From: Bacillota bacterium
GTDB taxonomy: Bacteria; Bacillota; Clostridia; Acetivibrionales; DTU013
Assembly: GCA_023409615.1 (NCBI GenBank)
Contig: JAEYRF010000180.1
Span: 1-33,798, forward strand
DNA length: 33,798 nt
Direction: 5' to 3'
Shown here: positions 1 to 7,584 of the stretch, one piece after another
Layout: each line of letters begins with the position of its first letter
Numbering within the stretch: the stretch's first letter is position 1
Made by a program: the position numbers and the translations under genes
The notes under the pieces: generated by a model
Databases searched by the model: none
What the model was told of the DNA's origin: nothing
Seen by the model: only the letters and a program-made list of their open reading frames with translations

Positions 1-264
1 GAGGCTCATTTCATGACCTGCTTCATGTCCTTGGTCATCTTCCGGCTCCTCGAAAAGAAATTAAATGGCAAGTATACCTGTCAGGAGATCATCCATGGGC
101 TGCGTGATATGAACTTTTTGGAGGAAAGAGGAGAAGGCTATACCCCGGCATATACCAGGACCGACCTTACCGATGATTTGCATGAAGCATTTGGTTTTCG
201 CACGGATTACCAGATCGTAAAATCCAGCCAGATGAAGAAAATTTTTAGACTCACGAAATCGTAA
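1..264 (+). pseudogene. IS1634/IS4-type transposase, C-terminal part only (cut by window edge)
   Basis: The reading frame is open from base 1 and codes for about 87 residues ending in a stop at 262-264. It matches my memory of the C-terminal end of clostridial IS1634/IS4-type DDE transposases: a hydrophobic helix followed by LEKKLNGKYTCQEII, then LRDMNF, GEGYTPAYTRTDLTD and LHEAFGFRTDYQI. The catalytic DDE residues would lie upstream, outside the window, so whether the element is intact cannot be judged. A terminator-like hairpin follows at 294-336. I saw no terminal inverted repeat or target-site duplication with certainty. The family assignment comes from recall of conserved C-terminal motifs, not from a search. 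Confidence 0.75.
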
Positions 265-293
265 AGACATTACGCACTTTTTGATTAAATGAG

Positions 294-336
294 AAAAGCT
301 TGTAATCCGCTATTGGCAATGGATACCAAGCTTTTT
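294..336 (+). terminator. Terminator hairpin after the transposase
   Basis: AAAAGCTTG (294-302) pairs with CAAGCTTTT (327-335), a 9-bp stem extended inside by ATCC/GGAT. The 3' arm ends in a T run. It sits 30 bases after the transposase stop. Confidence 0.6.
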
Positions 337-393
337 CTGCTCTTCAACTGTCAAAGACGGGAATATAGTTGCTGTTCTGTTTTGCAAAATTTG

Positions 394-402
394 TGCTATA
401 AT
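394..402 (+). promoter_or_regulatory. Extended -10 promoter for the repeat protein
   Basis: TGCTATAAT (TGn plus a perfect TATAAT at 397-402) lies 37 bases before the TTG start at 439. The -35 region is weak (TTCTGT at 375-380), as is common for extended -10 promoters. Confidence 0.55.
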
Positions 403-438
403 AGTTATGGAATTAAGCTGCGAAGGAGAGATGGTTTT

Positions 439-663
439 TTGTACTCCCAAAAAGAGAGTTATTATGATAGCCATGGAAGTCTGCGAAACCCCGGGGAAAG
501 CTATGTTGACGGCGAAGGTATAATGCGCGAGCCAGGGGAGGATTACTTTGACTATCTGGGTGTATTGAGAAAGGCGGACGAAGAGTTCTATGACAGTCAG
601 GGAATCATTCGAAAGGCCGATGAAAATTTTTATGACGGCCTCGGGAATTTGTGTGAGCGATAA
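439..663 (+). CDS. Small protein made of 14-residue tandem repeats, unknown function
   Basis: I place the start at TTG 439, because AAGGAG (423-428) lies 10 bases upstream and an extended -10 promoter sits just before that. The upstream part of the open frame shows no coding signal. The protein is 74 residues and almost wholly repetitive: after a six-residue leader come four full 14-residue units and one partial, with the pattern x-[YF]-[YFV]-D-x-x-G-x-[LI]-[RM]-x-x-x-E. Units 1 and 2 carry NPGE/EPGE and units 3 and 4 carry KADE. It is acidic and tyrosine-rich, with no signal peptide, membrane segment or cysteine pair. It ends 17 bases before the convergent sensor kinase gene. I do not recognise a function. 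The regular Tyr-Asp/Gly period suggests a beta-strand repeat or a binding scaffold, which is inference. Confidence 0.65.
   Translation: MYSQKESYYDSHGSLRNPGESYVDGEGIMREPGEDYFDYLGVLRKADEEFYDSQGIIRKADENFYDGLGNLCER
457..660 (+). repeat. 42-bp coding tandem repeat, 4.9 units
   Basis: Units start at 457, 499, 541, 583 and 625 (the last incomplete). The protein pattern is conserved while the DNA has diverged, which points to selection on the protein rather than a recent expansion. Confidence 0.75.
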
Positions 664-679
664 GAGATGCCTTTCATTG

Positions 680-1972
680 TTATTTTGAACCCAACTGAAA
701 CCAAAACACCGAACCTTTTCCTAGCTCTGATTCTACACCATAGCCGGCATTGTGAAGCTCAAAAATCTTTTTTACAATAGAAAGCCCAAGCCCTGTTCCT
801 GTAATTGCCCGTTTATGCTTCTTTCCAGCTTTGTAATACCTGTCCCAAATATAAGGAATGTTTTCTGGTGCAATGCCATCGCCATGATCAACAACTTCAA
901 TTCGCACACTATCTTGCACCCTGCTTTGTCTCACAACAATTTGTTTGTCACCCGTACTGTAATTAACTGCATTGATAAGCAAATTGTAAAAAGCTTGTGT
1001 GATTTTTGACTCGTCCGCTGTGACATACACATCTTCAGAATGCTTGAACACTATGGAATAGCCGTCATTTTTTAAAAGCTCTGAAAGCCGTATAATTGTT
1101 TCGTCTATACTTTCGGTGAGGTTATAGTTATACATATGAAGCTCCATGGTGCCAGTTTCGAGCTTAGACACATCGAGAACATCATTTACAAGAGATGAAA
1201 GCCTCCTGGTTTCTGACATAATAGTCTGCACCTGTGTAGAGGTAATTTCGTCAGGAAAGTCCTGCATCATTTCAGCATAACTATAAATTAGGGCAAGAGG
1301 TGTTCTTAAATCGTGTGAAATATTAGCAATGAGTTCACGCCGCAATTCATCAACCTTTGAAAGCTCGATTGCTGTGGAATTAAGTGTATCGGAAAGCTCC
1401 TTTACCTCTAAGTATCCACTCCCATTAAAATCTGCATTGTAGTTACCACTGGAAAGTTTTTTGGCTCCATCATTCAGACGTGCAAGAGGCTTTGCTATTA
1501 TATCTGACAAAACAAGTGCAATTGCAATAGAAACCAAAACCATTATAGCAGTAATAATATATAACTGTATCTGTAGTGTTGACACCGTAGCGTTTACAGG
1601 TGTAATCATGGCATGGAAGGTAAGTGAAATTACTTGTCCATTTGACAAAGTAAACTCTTTTGATTCAGTAATTGTTTCGGGACGAACACCACCTCGGCCA
1701 TTCGGGGTCGGAGTTATAGGTTTCACAAAATCTCTGCTAGGCGTTACTGTGACGTTTTTATCTGTTTCAAGTTGAAATAGAATCTCTCTTAAATCAGGGC
1801 TGTCTATATTTTTTTCAACAATGGCCATAGCCTCATGTAGCTCATTTCGCCTTATCATTTTATACATGTTGCTTAAAAACACTGTTTGAAGAAGCCATAG
1901 GATAAAGATCAAAATACCGCAAAAGGCAAGCAGGAAAATAAAGATTTTCCATTTTAATTTTAGCTTATCCAT
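680..1972 (-). CDS. Sensor histidine kinase (two TM, HAMP, HisKA, HATPase)
   Basis: 430 residues from the ATG at 1972, which overlaps the stop of the regulator gene (ATGGATAA). A longer in-frame start exists but would sit deep inside the regulator gene. Domains: TM1 about 10-33, an extracytoplasmic stretch of about 100 residues, TM2 about 137-157, HAMP about 158-210, and HisKA with the H-box ANISHDLRTPLAL and phospho-acceptor H220. The N-box is LLINAVNYS about 331-339, G1 is DHGDGIAPE about 362-370 and G2 is GTGLGLSIV about 392-400. All ATP-lid elements are present, so it should be active. It is the partner of the OmpR-type regulator encoded just upstream. The short sensor loop contains a Pro/Gly-rich stretch (TPTPNGRGG) and no recognisable ligand domain. 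Its input may concern the envelope or phosphate, since the shared operator points to the polyphosphate/CotH operon. Confidence 0.93.
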   Translation of the reverse strand: MDKLKLKWKIFIFLLAFCGILIFILWLLQTVFLSNMYKMIRRNELHEAMAIVEKNIDSPDLREILFQLETDKNVTVTPSRDFVKPITPTPNGRGGVRPETITESKEFTLSNGQVISLTFHAMITPVNATVSTLQIQLYIITAIMVLVSIAIALVLSDIIAKPLARLNDGAKKLSSGNYNADFNGSGYLEVKELSDTLNSTAIELSKVDELRRELIANISHDLRTPLALIYSYAEMMQDFPDEITSTQVQTIMSETRRLSSLVNDVLDVSKLETGTMELHMYNYNLTESIDETIIRLSELLKNDGYSIVFKHSEDVYVTADESKITQAFYNLLINAVNYSTGDKQIVVRQSRVQDSVRIEVVDHGDGIAPENIPYIWDRYYKAGKKHKRAITGTGLGLSIVKKIFELHNAGYGVESELGKGSVFWFQLGSK

Positions 1973-2648
1973 CAAAACGATACCCCAATCCTCTAAGTGT
2001 TGTGATAAGTCCGGCATAATTTCCCATGTGCTTGCGAAGTAATTTCATATGGGTGTCAAGAGTACGGTCATCACCGTAATAATCATACCCCCATACCTCT
2101 GTAAGTATCTTCTCTCTCGGGACAGCAATATTTTTATTGCGTATGAGTAAAAACAAAAGGTCATATTCTTTTGGAGCCATATCTACCTGTGTTCCGTCAA
2201 TAAACACCTTATATGCAGTCATATCTGCAAAAAAACCATCTTTTTCAAAAATGATATGTCCGTCTTGTTCTTTGGGTGATTGTGATGTTTTTATACGTCT
2301 GAGGATTGCGCTTACTCTAAGCATAATTTCTTTAGATGAAAAAGGCTTAACCACATAGTCGTCAACACCTACTTCAAAGCCTAAAATCTTATCGTATTCT
2401 TCGCCACGTGCAGAAAGTATAATTACGGGAGTATCAGCGGTTTTGCGGATTACTTTCACCGCAGAAAAACCGTCAAGCTCCGGCATCATAACATCCATTA
2501 TAATAATGTCAAAGGTTTGGTTCTTACATAGCTCCACTGCTTCCATTCCGTTACAGGCTTCATAAACCTCGTGCCCTTCAAACAACGCATATCGTTTTAT
2601 TACGGCTCTTAAGCCATCTTCATCATCACAAATCAGTATTTTTGCCAT
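1965..2648 (-). CDS. OmpR/PhoB-type response regulator
   Basis: 227 residues. The receiver domain (1-115) has acidic residues D8 and D9, phospho-acceptor D52 in IIMDVMMPELDG, and K101 in VVKPFS. The winged-helix DNA-binding domain (about 130-226) ends in the usual LRGLGYRF. The start codon is preceded by AGGATTATCC about 10 bases upstream. It overlaps the kinase gene by 8 bases, which indicates translational coupling. Winged-helix regulators of this type bind as dimers to two repeats about 11 bp apart. Exactly such a site (2718-2737) precedes this gene, and a near copy precedes the VTC/DUF4956/CotH operon (6060-6079). I infer that it regulates both its own gene pair and that operon. The target function is not known from the sequence. 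Confidence 0.93.
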   Translation of the reverse strand: MAKILICDDEDGLRAVIKRYALFEGHEVYEACNGMEAVELCKNQTFDIIIMDVMMPELDGFSAVKVIRKTADTPVIILSARGEEYDKILGFEVGVDDYVVKPFSSKEIMLRVSAILRRIKTSQSPKEQDGHIIFEKDGFFADMTAYKVFIDGTQVDMAPKEYDLLFLLIRNKNIAVPREKILTEVWGYDYYGDDRTLDTHMKLLRKHMGNYAGLITTLRGLGYRFDG

Positions 2649-2689
2649 GGATAATCCTCCGATTTGAAAGGCAACCTTCCTATAAATAT

Positions 2690-2698
2690 ATTATAGCA
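2690..2698 (-). promoter_or_regulatory. Extended -10 promoter of the regulator-kinase pair
   Basis: On the minus strand this reads TGCTATAAT, 41 bases before the regulator's ATG. A poor -35 (CTTGTG) lies about 16 bases upstream, directly beside the tandem-repeat operator, as expected of an activator-dependent promoter. Confidence 0.6.
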
Positions 2699-2717
2699 AA
2701 CAAAGTTTAAACACAAG

Positions 2718-2737
2718 TTATCTGAGCTTTAGCTAAA
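2718..2737 (-). promoter_or_regulatory. Candidate response-regulator operator A (11-bp tandem repeat)
   Basis: On the minus strand it reads TTTAGCTAAAGCTCAGATAA. The half-sites TTAGCTAA and TCAGATAA are 11 bp apart, the usual period for OmpR/PhoB-type sites. It matches operator B at 6060-6079 in 17 of 20 positions. Confidence 0.6.
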
Positions 2738-2750
2738 CATTAGTAAATGC

Positions 2751-4604
2751 TTAATAATTTCTTTTCTTATTTGCTATAAAGAATCTATTTCCCATTTGTG
2801 AGAGTAATGAGATTTGTTCCTCAGTCAATCCAAGCTCTATGAGTCTTAATTTCACTTCATCTGTAACGGTTCCACCAGCATTCTGCAAGATTTGCATAGC
2901 CTGCATCATAAGCTCACGATCAGGCATATTTTCTGTCTGGTTAGGATCGAAGCTTTCACCACCCTGTGGATTATTCCAGTTAGTCGGTCGATCTCCCACG
3001 TCGCCGCGATTGCCGCCGCCCATCATACTGCCGAGTGAAGATATACTTAAATTGTCTGCTGAAATAAGCTTATCCGGGTTTGCAGTCTGCTCTGCTGTGG
3101 TAGACGGAATCGTGCCGTCAAGCTGGCCTCGTATGCTTTGGCAGCGCAGATTACCAATAGTTTTGAAAGCTTCAACTGATGTTTTGTATTCTTCAAAAGT
3201 GCAAAATGCTGTATTGTCGTTTTTAACATAGTCGGAAATAAGTACATCAAGATGTGTAATTTTCTCTTCCCATTTACCGTCTGTGAAATAGCTTGTCATT
3301 AACTCCTGCAGGTAGCCATGGTATTTTTCCAAATATTCTGTATTTGAAAACAGCTTCTCAAGCAAAGGCCGAGAGCTCATCTCCACACCGCTTACAGGAG
3401 AATCTATTGGGAAATTGATAACAGAAGATACACTTCCGCTTTGAAATCCGCCCCATGCTAAATTATAGTCCCATGGCAGAATTGTTATCTTACCTTTATT
3501 CTCGTAGATGTAATAATTCTGGGCCATGCTTGATGAATAACTGTCGAGATTTACCACAATGGTATGAGCTGCGAGATACCGCAAAATTTGGTCAATATCA
3601 AAATAGGTTTCCAGATTTTCTCCCTTGGACAATGCCTTTAATGCAGAAATAACTCGTCTGAAATCACTGTCACTGCCTTTTCCTACAACATTATTAAATA
3701 TAGCACTGTATGAGGAAACTTCATCTGTTGTATATTCCAAACTGCCGCCATTGCTTCCTCTGCCCCGCATGGACTCACCGAAATTACCATTCGGCCTCTC
3801 CATTTGTCCGTCTCCCTTTTGTCGGTCAGACTGAGTTGGAGCAGAAGGGATTGACTCATCTTGCCTGTTTATCGGTGGCTGTATACCGCTCCACGGGAAA
3901 TTACCACCTTTTCCGCTTATAGGAGGTTTTGTATTACCTTGTGGAAAACCATTACCATCTTTATTATTACCGCCCATATCCATGCTTTTTACATTGTACA
4001 TCATGCCGCCTGTTGTGCCGAAGGTTCTTGTTTCATAGCTGTCGCCATAAGTTTCCACTGCAAGATAAAGACCCCAGCCTTTGCCATTCACTTTGATATC
4101 TGCAAATCCAAAGTATGGGGCATCTACGCCGATTTCCTGCATTAACTCATAGGAAACATACTCCTTCATGTAAGTATTATCTCCAAGCATATTATTTACT
4201 ACAAAGCTCTCAAGTCCAAAGCATGTCTGACCCTTAACGTATTCGTCAAATTGCAGACGAAAACTATATCTGTCGCTGTCAGAGTCTGCCACCTGGGTTA
4301 AGCTGGAGTTGCCCTTTGGGCGAATACCGACATTTTGGAATTTCGTACCGTTTACAACCACATCGGCCATTATATATTGCTCACTTTTAGCATTATCGAG
4401 CATTCCTTGCCAATCGGATTCATCTGCAATAATCTCAATTGAAACAATATCGGCACCGAAAATCTTAGTTGCATATTCTGCCTCGGTTTTCGTGGCACTG
4501 TTTTCTGCCTTAGCATTGCTAATTACCATAAGAGCAACACTCATTATCAAGGCAAAAACAACAGCTATTGCAACTAATATATTTATTTTTTTACTTTGTA
4601 TCAT
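2751..4604 (-). CDS. CotH-family protein kinase-like, membrane-anchored
   Basis: 617 residues. An N-terminal hydrophobic segment (about 8-30) acts as signal or anchor, placing the rest outside the membrane. CotH hallmarks are present: VGIRPKGNSS (92-101), the region NMLGDNTYMKEYVSYELM (138-155), GWGLYLAVE (177-184 region) and the metal-binding PWDYNLAWGG (377-386). CotH enzymes are atypical kinases; Bacillus CotH phosphorylates spore-coat proteins. Between about 200 and 290 there is an inserted Gly/Asn/Pro-rich low-complexity stretch, and the C-terminal about 100 residues hold a second Gly/Asn-rich linker followed by an amphipathic helical tail (LRLIELGLTEEQISLL). The protein is therefore longer than the kinase core. 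It starts 25 bases after the DUF4956 gene stop, in the same operon. The link to VTC and DUF4956 suggests envelope or polyphosphate biology rather than only spore coat. Confidence 0.9.
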   Translation of the reverse strand: MIQSKKINILVAIAVVFALIMSVALMVISNAKAENSATKTEAEYATKIFGADIVSIEIIADESDWQGMLDNAKSEQYIMADVVVNGTKFQNVGIRPKGNSSLTQVADSDSDRYSFRLQFDEYVKGQTCFGLESFVVNNMLGDNTYMKEYVSYELMQEIGVDAPYFGFADIKVNGKGWGLYLAVETYGDSYETRTFGTTGGMMYNVKSMDMGGNNKDGNGFPQGNTKPPISGKGGNFPWSGIQPPINRQDESIPSAPTQSDRQKGDGQMERPNGNFGESMRGRGSNGGSLEYTTDEVSSYSAIFNNVVGKGSDSDFRRVISALKALSKGENLETYFDIDQILRYLAAHTIVVNLDSYSSSMAQNYYIYENKGKITILPWDYNLAWGGFQSGSVSSVINFPIDSPVSGVEMSSRPLLEKLFSNTEYLEKYHGYLQELMTSYFTDGKWEEKITHLDVLISDYVKNDNTAFCTFEEYKTSVEAFKTIGNLRCQSIRGQLDGTIPSTTAEQTANPDKLISADNLSISSLGSMMGGGNRGDVGDRPTNWNNPQGGESFDPNQTENMPDRELMMQAMQILQNAGGTVTDEVKLRLIELGLTEEQISLLSQMGNRFFIANKKRNY

Positions 4605-4629
4605 ACTTTCACCTCAAATTCATGCATAC

Positions 4630-5301
4630 TCAAGCAGTATATTCGCCGTTGTAGCTTACTAGACAGGCATTGTTCACACCGTCTATGGTGAGTAATTCAT
4701 TAAGAAGTTTTGCAGACATATCTGTAAGTCGAACTTCAACTGTAAGTTCAATACCATTTCTGGAAACCGTTTTTGCCTTAATCAGGCTTTTCTTTGTTTT
4801 TGACTTGACTATTTCCATGCAATCGCCTTCAGCTTTGTCATTATCAAGATTTAGCACAACTATATAAGGTGTGTCGTTGCTTTTCCTGTTCACAAACACA
4901 AGCAGGATAATGCCTATGAAAACCGACCCGATTACAGCAAGAGGGATAAGTCCTGCGCCGACTACAATACCCGCCGAAATTGCCCAGAACAAAAAAGCGA
5001 TGTCGAGAGGTTCTTTCACGGCTGTTCTGAAACGAACGATAGATAAAGCACCGACCATACCAAGTGACAAGATAATATTTGATGTAACTGCAAGAATGAT
5101 AAGGGTGGTAATCAAGGTCATAGCCATGATGGAAACGCCAAAGGATGCAGAGTACATTACTCCGGCAAATGTCTTTTTATAAACATAAAAAATGAGTAGC
5201 CCGATAGCAAAGCTCAGCAGCATTGCAATTGTTATGTCTAGAACAGAAAATTCCGCTGCTTTTTCTAAAAAGCTTGATTTGAAAATATCACTAAATGTCA
5301 T
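4630..5301 (-). CDS. DUF4956 membrane protein
   Basis: 223 residues from ATG 5301, which has GGAGG nine bases upstream. The upstream in-frame ATG would place that Shine-Dalgarno inside the gene, so I reject it. There are three or four hydrophobic segments in the N-terminal half (about 25-45, 53-75, 78-95 and 115-138), with the conserved MVGALSIVRFRTAVKEPLD between them. A soluble C-terminal alpha/beta domain of about 85 residues ends in DGVNNACLVSYNGE, resembling a small ferredoxin-like or ACT-like fold. The family is of unknown function but recurs next to VTC and CotH genes. It starts 17 bases after the VTC gene stop and precedes CotH. A membrane partner for the VTC enzyme, such as a channel or scaffold, is plausible but unproven. 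Confidence 0.88.
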   Translation of the reverse strand: MTFSDIFKSSFLEKAAEFSVLDITIAMLLSFAIGLLIFYVYKKTFAGVMYSASFGVSIMAMTLITTLIILAVTSNIILSLGMVGALSIVRFRTAVKEPLDIAFLFWAISAGIVVGAGLIPLAVIGSVFIGIILLVFVNRKSNDTPYIVVLNLDNDKAEGDCMEIVKSKTKKSLIKAKTVSRNGIELTVEVRLTDMSAKLLNELLTIDGVNNACLVSYNGEYTA

Positions 5302-5318
5302 TATATTATGCCTCCAAT

Positions 5319-5996
5319 TCATATAATTCTTGTTGCTGCATATTTGGAAAACGCCGTACTTCTTCTACTAGAAAGAGATACCATGCCACGAATTATCTCG
5401 GGCAAAAAGCTGTCATATTTCACTTCGAGAATATAAACTCCCGAAATTGGTACAGGAACGGGTCTGTTTTCCAAAAAATCATGGACATTGTTGCTTGTGC
5501 GAATGTCATAATCCAGGGTTACACGTACATTTCCCATGGGATAGATAAAAGCTTCCCGCATGTAGTCCACAATGTTTTTCCCTCTTAGTTGCTGGTAATG
5601 CATCTTGGCATATAGCTCTAAACACAGGGAATTTCCATTTTCTTTTAATACAGCAAGGTCGCCATCAAGCAATTGCCTGCATTCTTTTGCCGTCATGATG
5701 GCACTCTCCTTAAAGCAAATGCCATTATTTTTGCTCTTTTTTTCAAGGCGGATAAAAGATGTGTCGTTGTTATAAAGACGCAGACGGAACTTTTCCCGCT
5801 CGTTTATGCCGTCAATCTTTTCTCTTAACGATTTGTCGTTGTAGTTGTCAAAATAGAGGCTCTTAACTCGATAGCTGGTTCCTTCTGCCACATTTTGATC
5901 GAGACTAGCTACAAATGGAAGTCTTGATCTAAGCTGTAATGTGTCAGCATAGTTTATATAATGCTTCAGCTCATGTCTACCTCGGGATTCTCTCAT
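5319..5996 (-). CDS. VTC-domain polyphosphate polymerase-like protein
   Basis: 225 residues, ATG 5996, preceded by AAAGGAGTG. It has the VTC tunnel-fold motifs in order: RHELKHYI (7-14), YRVKSLYFDN, EREKFRLRLY, IRLEKKSK, VRVTLDYDIR, YILEVKYD and the C-terminal SKYAA. These basic and acidic residues line the tunnel in yeast Vtc4, which makes polyphosphate from ATP. The protein has no SPX domain and no membrane segment, as in bacterial members. It is the first gene of the VTC-DUF4956-CotH operon. Bacterial VTC proteins are poorly characterised. The activity may be short-chain polyphosphate synthesis or triphosphate handling; the family call is firm and the reaction is inference. Confidence 0.88.
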   Translation of the reverse strand: MRESRGRHELKHYINYADTLQLRSRLPFVASLDQNVAEGTSYRVKSLYFDNYNDKSLREKIDGINEREKFRLRLYNNDTSFIRLEKKSKNNGICFKESAIMTAKECRQLLDGDLAVLKENGNSLCLELYAKMHYQQLRGKNIVDYMREAFIYPMGNVRVTLDYDIRTSNNVHDFLENRPVPVPISGVYILEVKYDSFLPEIIRGMVSLSSRRSTAFSKYAATRII

Positions 5997-6025
5997 TTTT
6001 ACACTCCTTTCTCTGGAATGATTTA

Positions 6026-6079
6026 ATTCTAAACCATTGAACTGAAGTGCGATTGTTTTTTATCTGAACTCTAGCTGAA
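6026..6079 (-). promoter_or_regulatory. VTC operon promoter and candidate operator B
   Basis: Operator B (6060-6079) reads TTCAGCTAGAGTTCAGATAA on the minus strand: TTCAGCTA and TTCAGATA, exactly 11 bp apart. A third half-site TTCAGT (6041-6046) is 22 bp, two periods, further on. A -10-like TAGAAT lies at 6026-6031. It matches operator A near 2718 in 17 of 20 positions. Confidence 0.6.
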
Positions 6080-6175
6080 GTATTGCAGCAAAATTATGTT
6101 AGGGACGATGTGACAAGAGTAAAACACCAGATACATAATACTGTATAGGCGTAATCGACCTACCGGACTAAACTG

Positions 6176-6217
6176 AAAAACGGCATAGCCGCTACTAAAC
6201 GACTATACCGAATTTTT
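6176..6217 (-). terminator. Terminator of the CorA-like gene (possibly bidirectional)
   Basis: The arms 6181-6191 and 6200-6210 form an 11-bp stem (two G-T pairs) around an 8-base loop. On the minus strand it ends in TTTTTC, and on the plus strand it is followed by AATTTTT. It lies about 40 bases after the CorA-like stop. Confidence 0.75.
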
Positions 6218-6249
6218 AAGAAATTACTAATCTAGAAATAAAGCATCTG

Positions 6250-7185
6250 TCAGAACATTTTTTTGCGGATCATAGTAAAACCGGTTACGGCTGACATAAC
6301 AACAGCCAGCACCACGATAATCCAGAAGGAGTATGGCCGTCCTGCGAGCGGCAGACTCACATTCATTCCGAAAAAACTTGAGATCATTGTGGGGATAGCC
6401 ATTACGATGGTCACGGATGTCAGAAATTTCATTACAATATTTAAATTATTCGAAATGATCGAAGCAAACGCATCCATGGTGCCCGTCAAAATGCTGCTGT
6501 ATATATTGGCCATTTCTATGGCCTGCTTGTTTTCAATGATAGCGTCCTCAAGCAGATCAGTGTCTTCCGGGTAATTCTTTATATGCTCATATTTCATCAG
6601 CTTTTCCAGTACGACTTCGTTGGACTTTAATGCAGTTGAGAAGTATACAAGGCTCTTCTCGAGTTTGAGCATTTGAATAAGCTCCTTGTTTTTCATGGAT
6701 TTGTGCAGATCCTGCTCGATTCGGTTACTGGTCTTGTCTATGTGCTTGAGGTACTGCAGATATTTCGTAGCATTTCTGTGAAGAACCTGTAGTACAAATC
6801 TTGTCTTGTACTGTGTAAAGAATGTCTTTACCTTATTGCTGGAAAAGTCGCTTAAAAGAGTGTCCTCTTTCAGGCAGACCGTAATAATTATATGCTTCAT
6901 CAATATAATTGCAAGAGGAATCGTCGTATAGAGAGTCATCCTGTCCCCTTCTTTTTCTGTGACAGGAGTGTCAACGATGATAAGCGTTTGACCATTGTCG
7001 TTTTCGATACGGGCTCTTTCCTCTTCATCCAACGCAGCCCGCAGAAAGTCCATTTCAACATTTAACGCGTTGTTGACCTTTTTGATTTCTTCTTCATTCG
7101 GATTGACCAGATTGACCCATACACCCTCTTCAAAAGAATCTGCGTGAACAATCTCGTTATTTACTGTTTTGAAGATTTCAATCAT
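6250..7185 (-). CDS. corA: CorA-family magnesium transporter
   Basis: 311 residues from ATG 7185, eight bases after AGAGGG; a GTG three codons earlier overlaps the Shine-Dalgarno. The N-terminal cytoplasmic alpha/beta domain is followed by a long helical stalk (about 140-240). Two C-terminal TM segments follow, with the selectivity signature GMN (FFGMNVSLPL) at the end of TM1 and the basic tail RKKMF. It assembles as a pentamer in the membrane and takes up Mg2+ or related divalent ions. The leader carries an M-box riboswitch and intrinsic terminator (7365-7572), which supports magnesium as the substrate: high Mg2+ should stop transcription before the gene. It appears monocistronic, with its own terminator at 6176-6217. 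Confidence 0.93.
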   Translation of the reverse strand: MIEIFKTVNNEIVHADSFEEGVWVNLVNPNEEEIKKVNNALNVEMDFLRAALDEEERARIENDNGQTLIIVDTPVTEKEGDRMTLYTTIPLAIILMKHIIITVCLKEDTLLSDFSSNKVKTFFTQYKTRFVLQVLHRNATKYLQYLKHIDKTSNRIEQDLHKSMKNKELIQMLKLEKSLVYFSTALKSNEVVLEKLMKYEHIKNYPEDTDLLEDAIIENKQAIEMANIYSSILTGTMDAFASIISNNLNIVMKFLTSVTIVMAIPTMISSFFGMNVSLPLAGRPYSFWIIVVLAVVMSAVTGFTMIRKKMF

Positions 7186-7364
7186 CAAAACCACCCTCTT
7201 TCTACAAATATTTTGTGATGAGGGCTTATTTCTATACCATTGTCAGGTCACTTCAAATGGCATGGAGAACAATTCCCTCATAATAGGAAAGCATCGTATG
7301 TGATAACTACTGCCAGGGTCACTATCCACGCCATTCACCTCTTTTTCCGGAAATTTTGTACTCA

Positions 7365-7393
7365 TAAAAAAACCGTCACTAATGAGTGACGGT
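7365..7393 (-). terminator. Riboswitch-controlled terminator
   Basis: ACCGTCACT (7372-7380) and AGTGACGGT (7385-7393) make a perfect 9-bp stem with a 4-base loop. On the minus strand a run of seven T (7365-7371) follows. It is the expression platform of the M-box. GAGTGATGG just upstream in the transcript could compete for one arm. Confidence 0.88.
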
Positions 7394-7572
7394 ATTAAAT
7401 CATATTTTCTCCATCACTCGTTGAGTTTTAGCACTATACAGCTTTGGATTACCTTAATCCAGCTACATTAAGTAGAACCTTATTTCGATAATACCTGTTG
7501 ACCCATTGGCATCTCTCGATGTTTCCGGGCAGCAGCTTGTATCTGTATAGTAGCCTCACCTAACGATATATT
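7394..7572 (-). promoter_or_regulatory. M-box (ykoK) magnesium riboswitch aptamer
   Basis: Read on the minus strand, the leader shows the M-box conserved blocks in order: GTTAGGTGAGGCT, then TATACAGATACA, GCTGCTGCCCGGAAA, CGAGAGATGCCAATGGGT, and near the end GTGCTAAAACTCAACGAGTG. Block order and spacing match the family as I know it. The aptamer is followed by a terminator and then the CorA-like gene, so Mg2+ binding should favour termination. Confidence 0.92.
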
Positions 7573-7584
7573 AATGTCATATTA

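Noticed and set aside
457..660. CRISPR-like array
   Set aside because: The 42-bp units are adjoining, diverged and in a coding frame, with no spacers.
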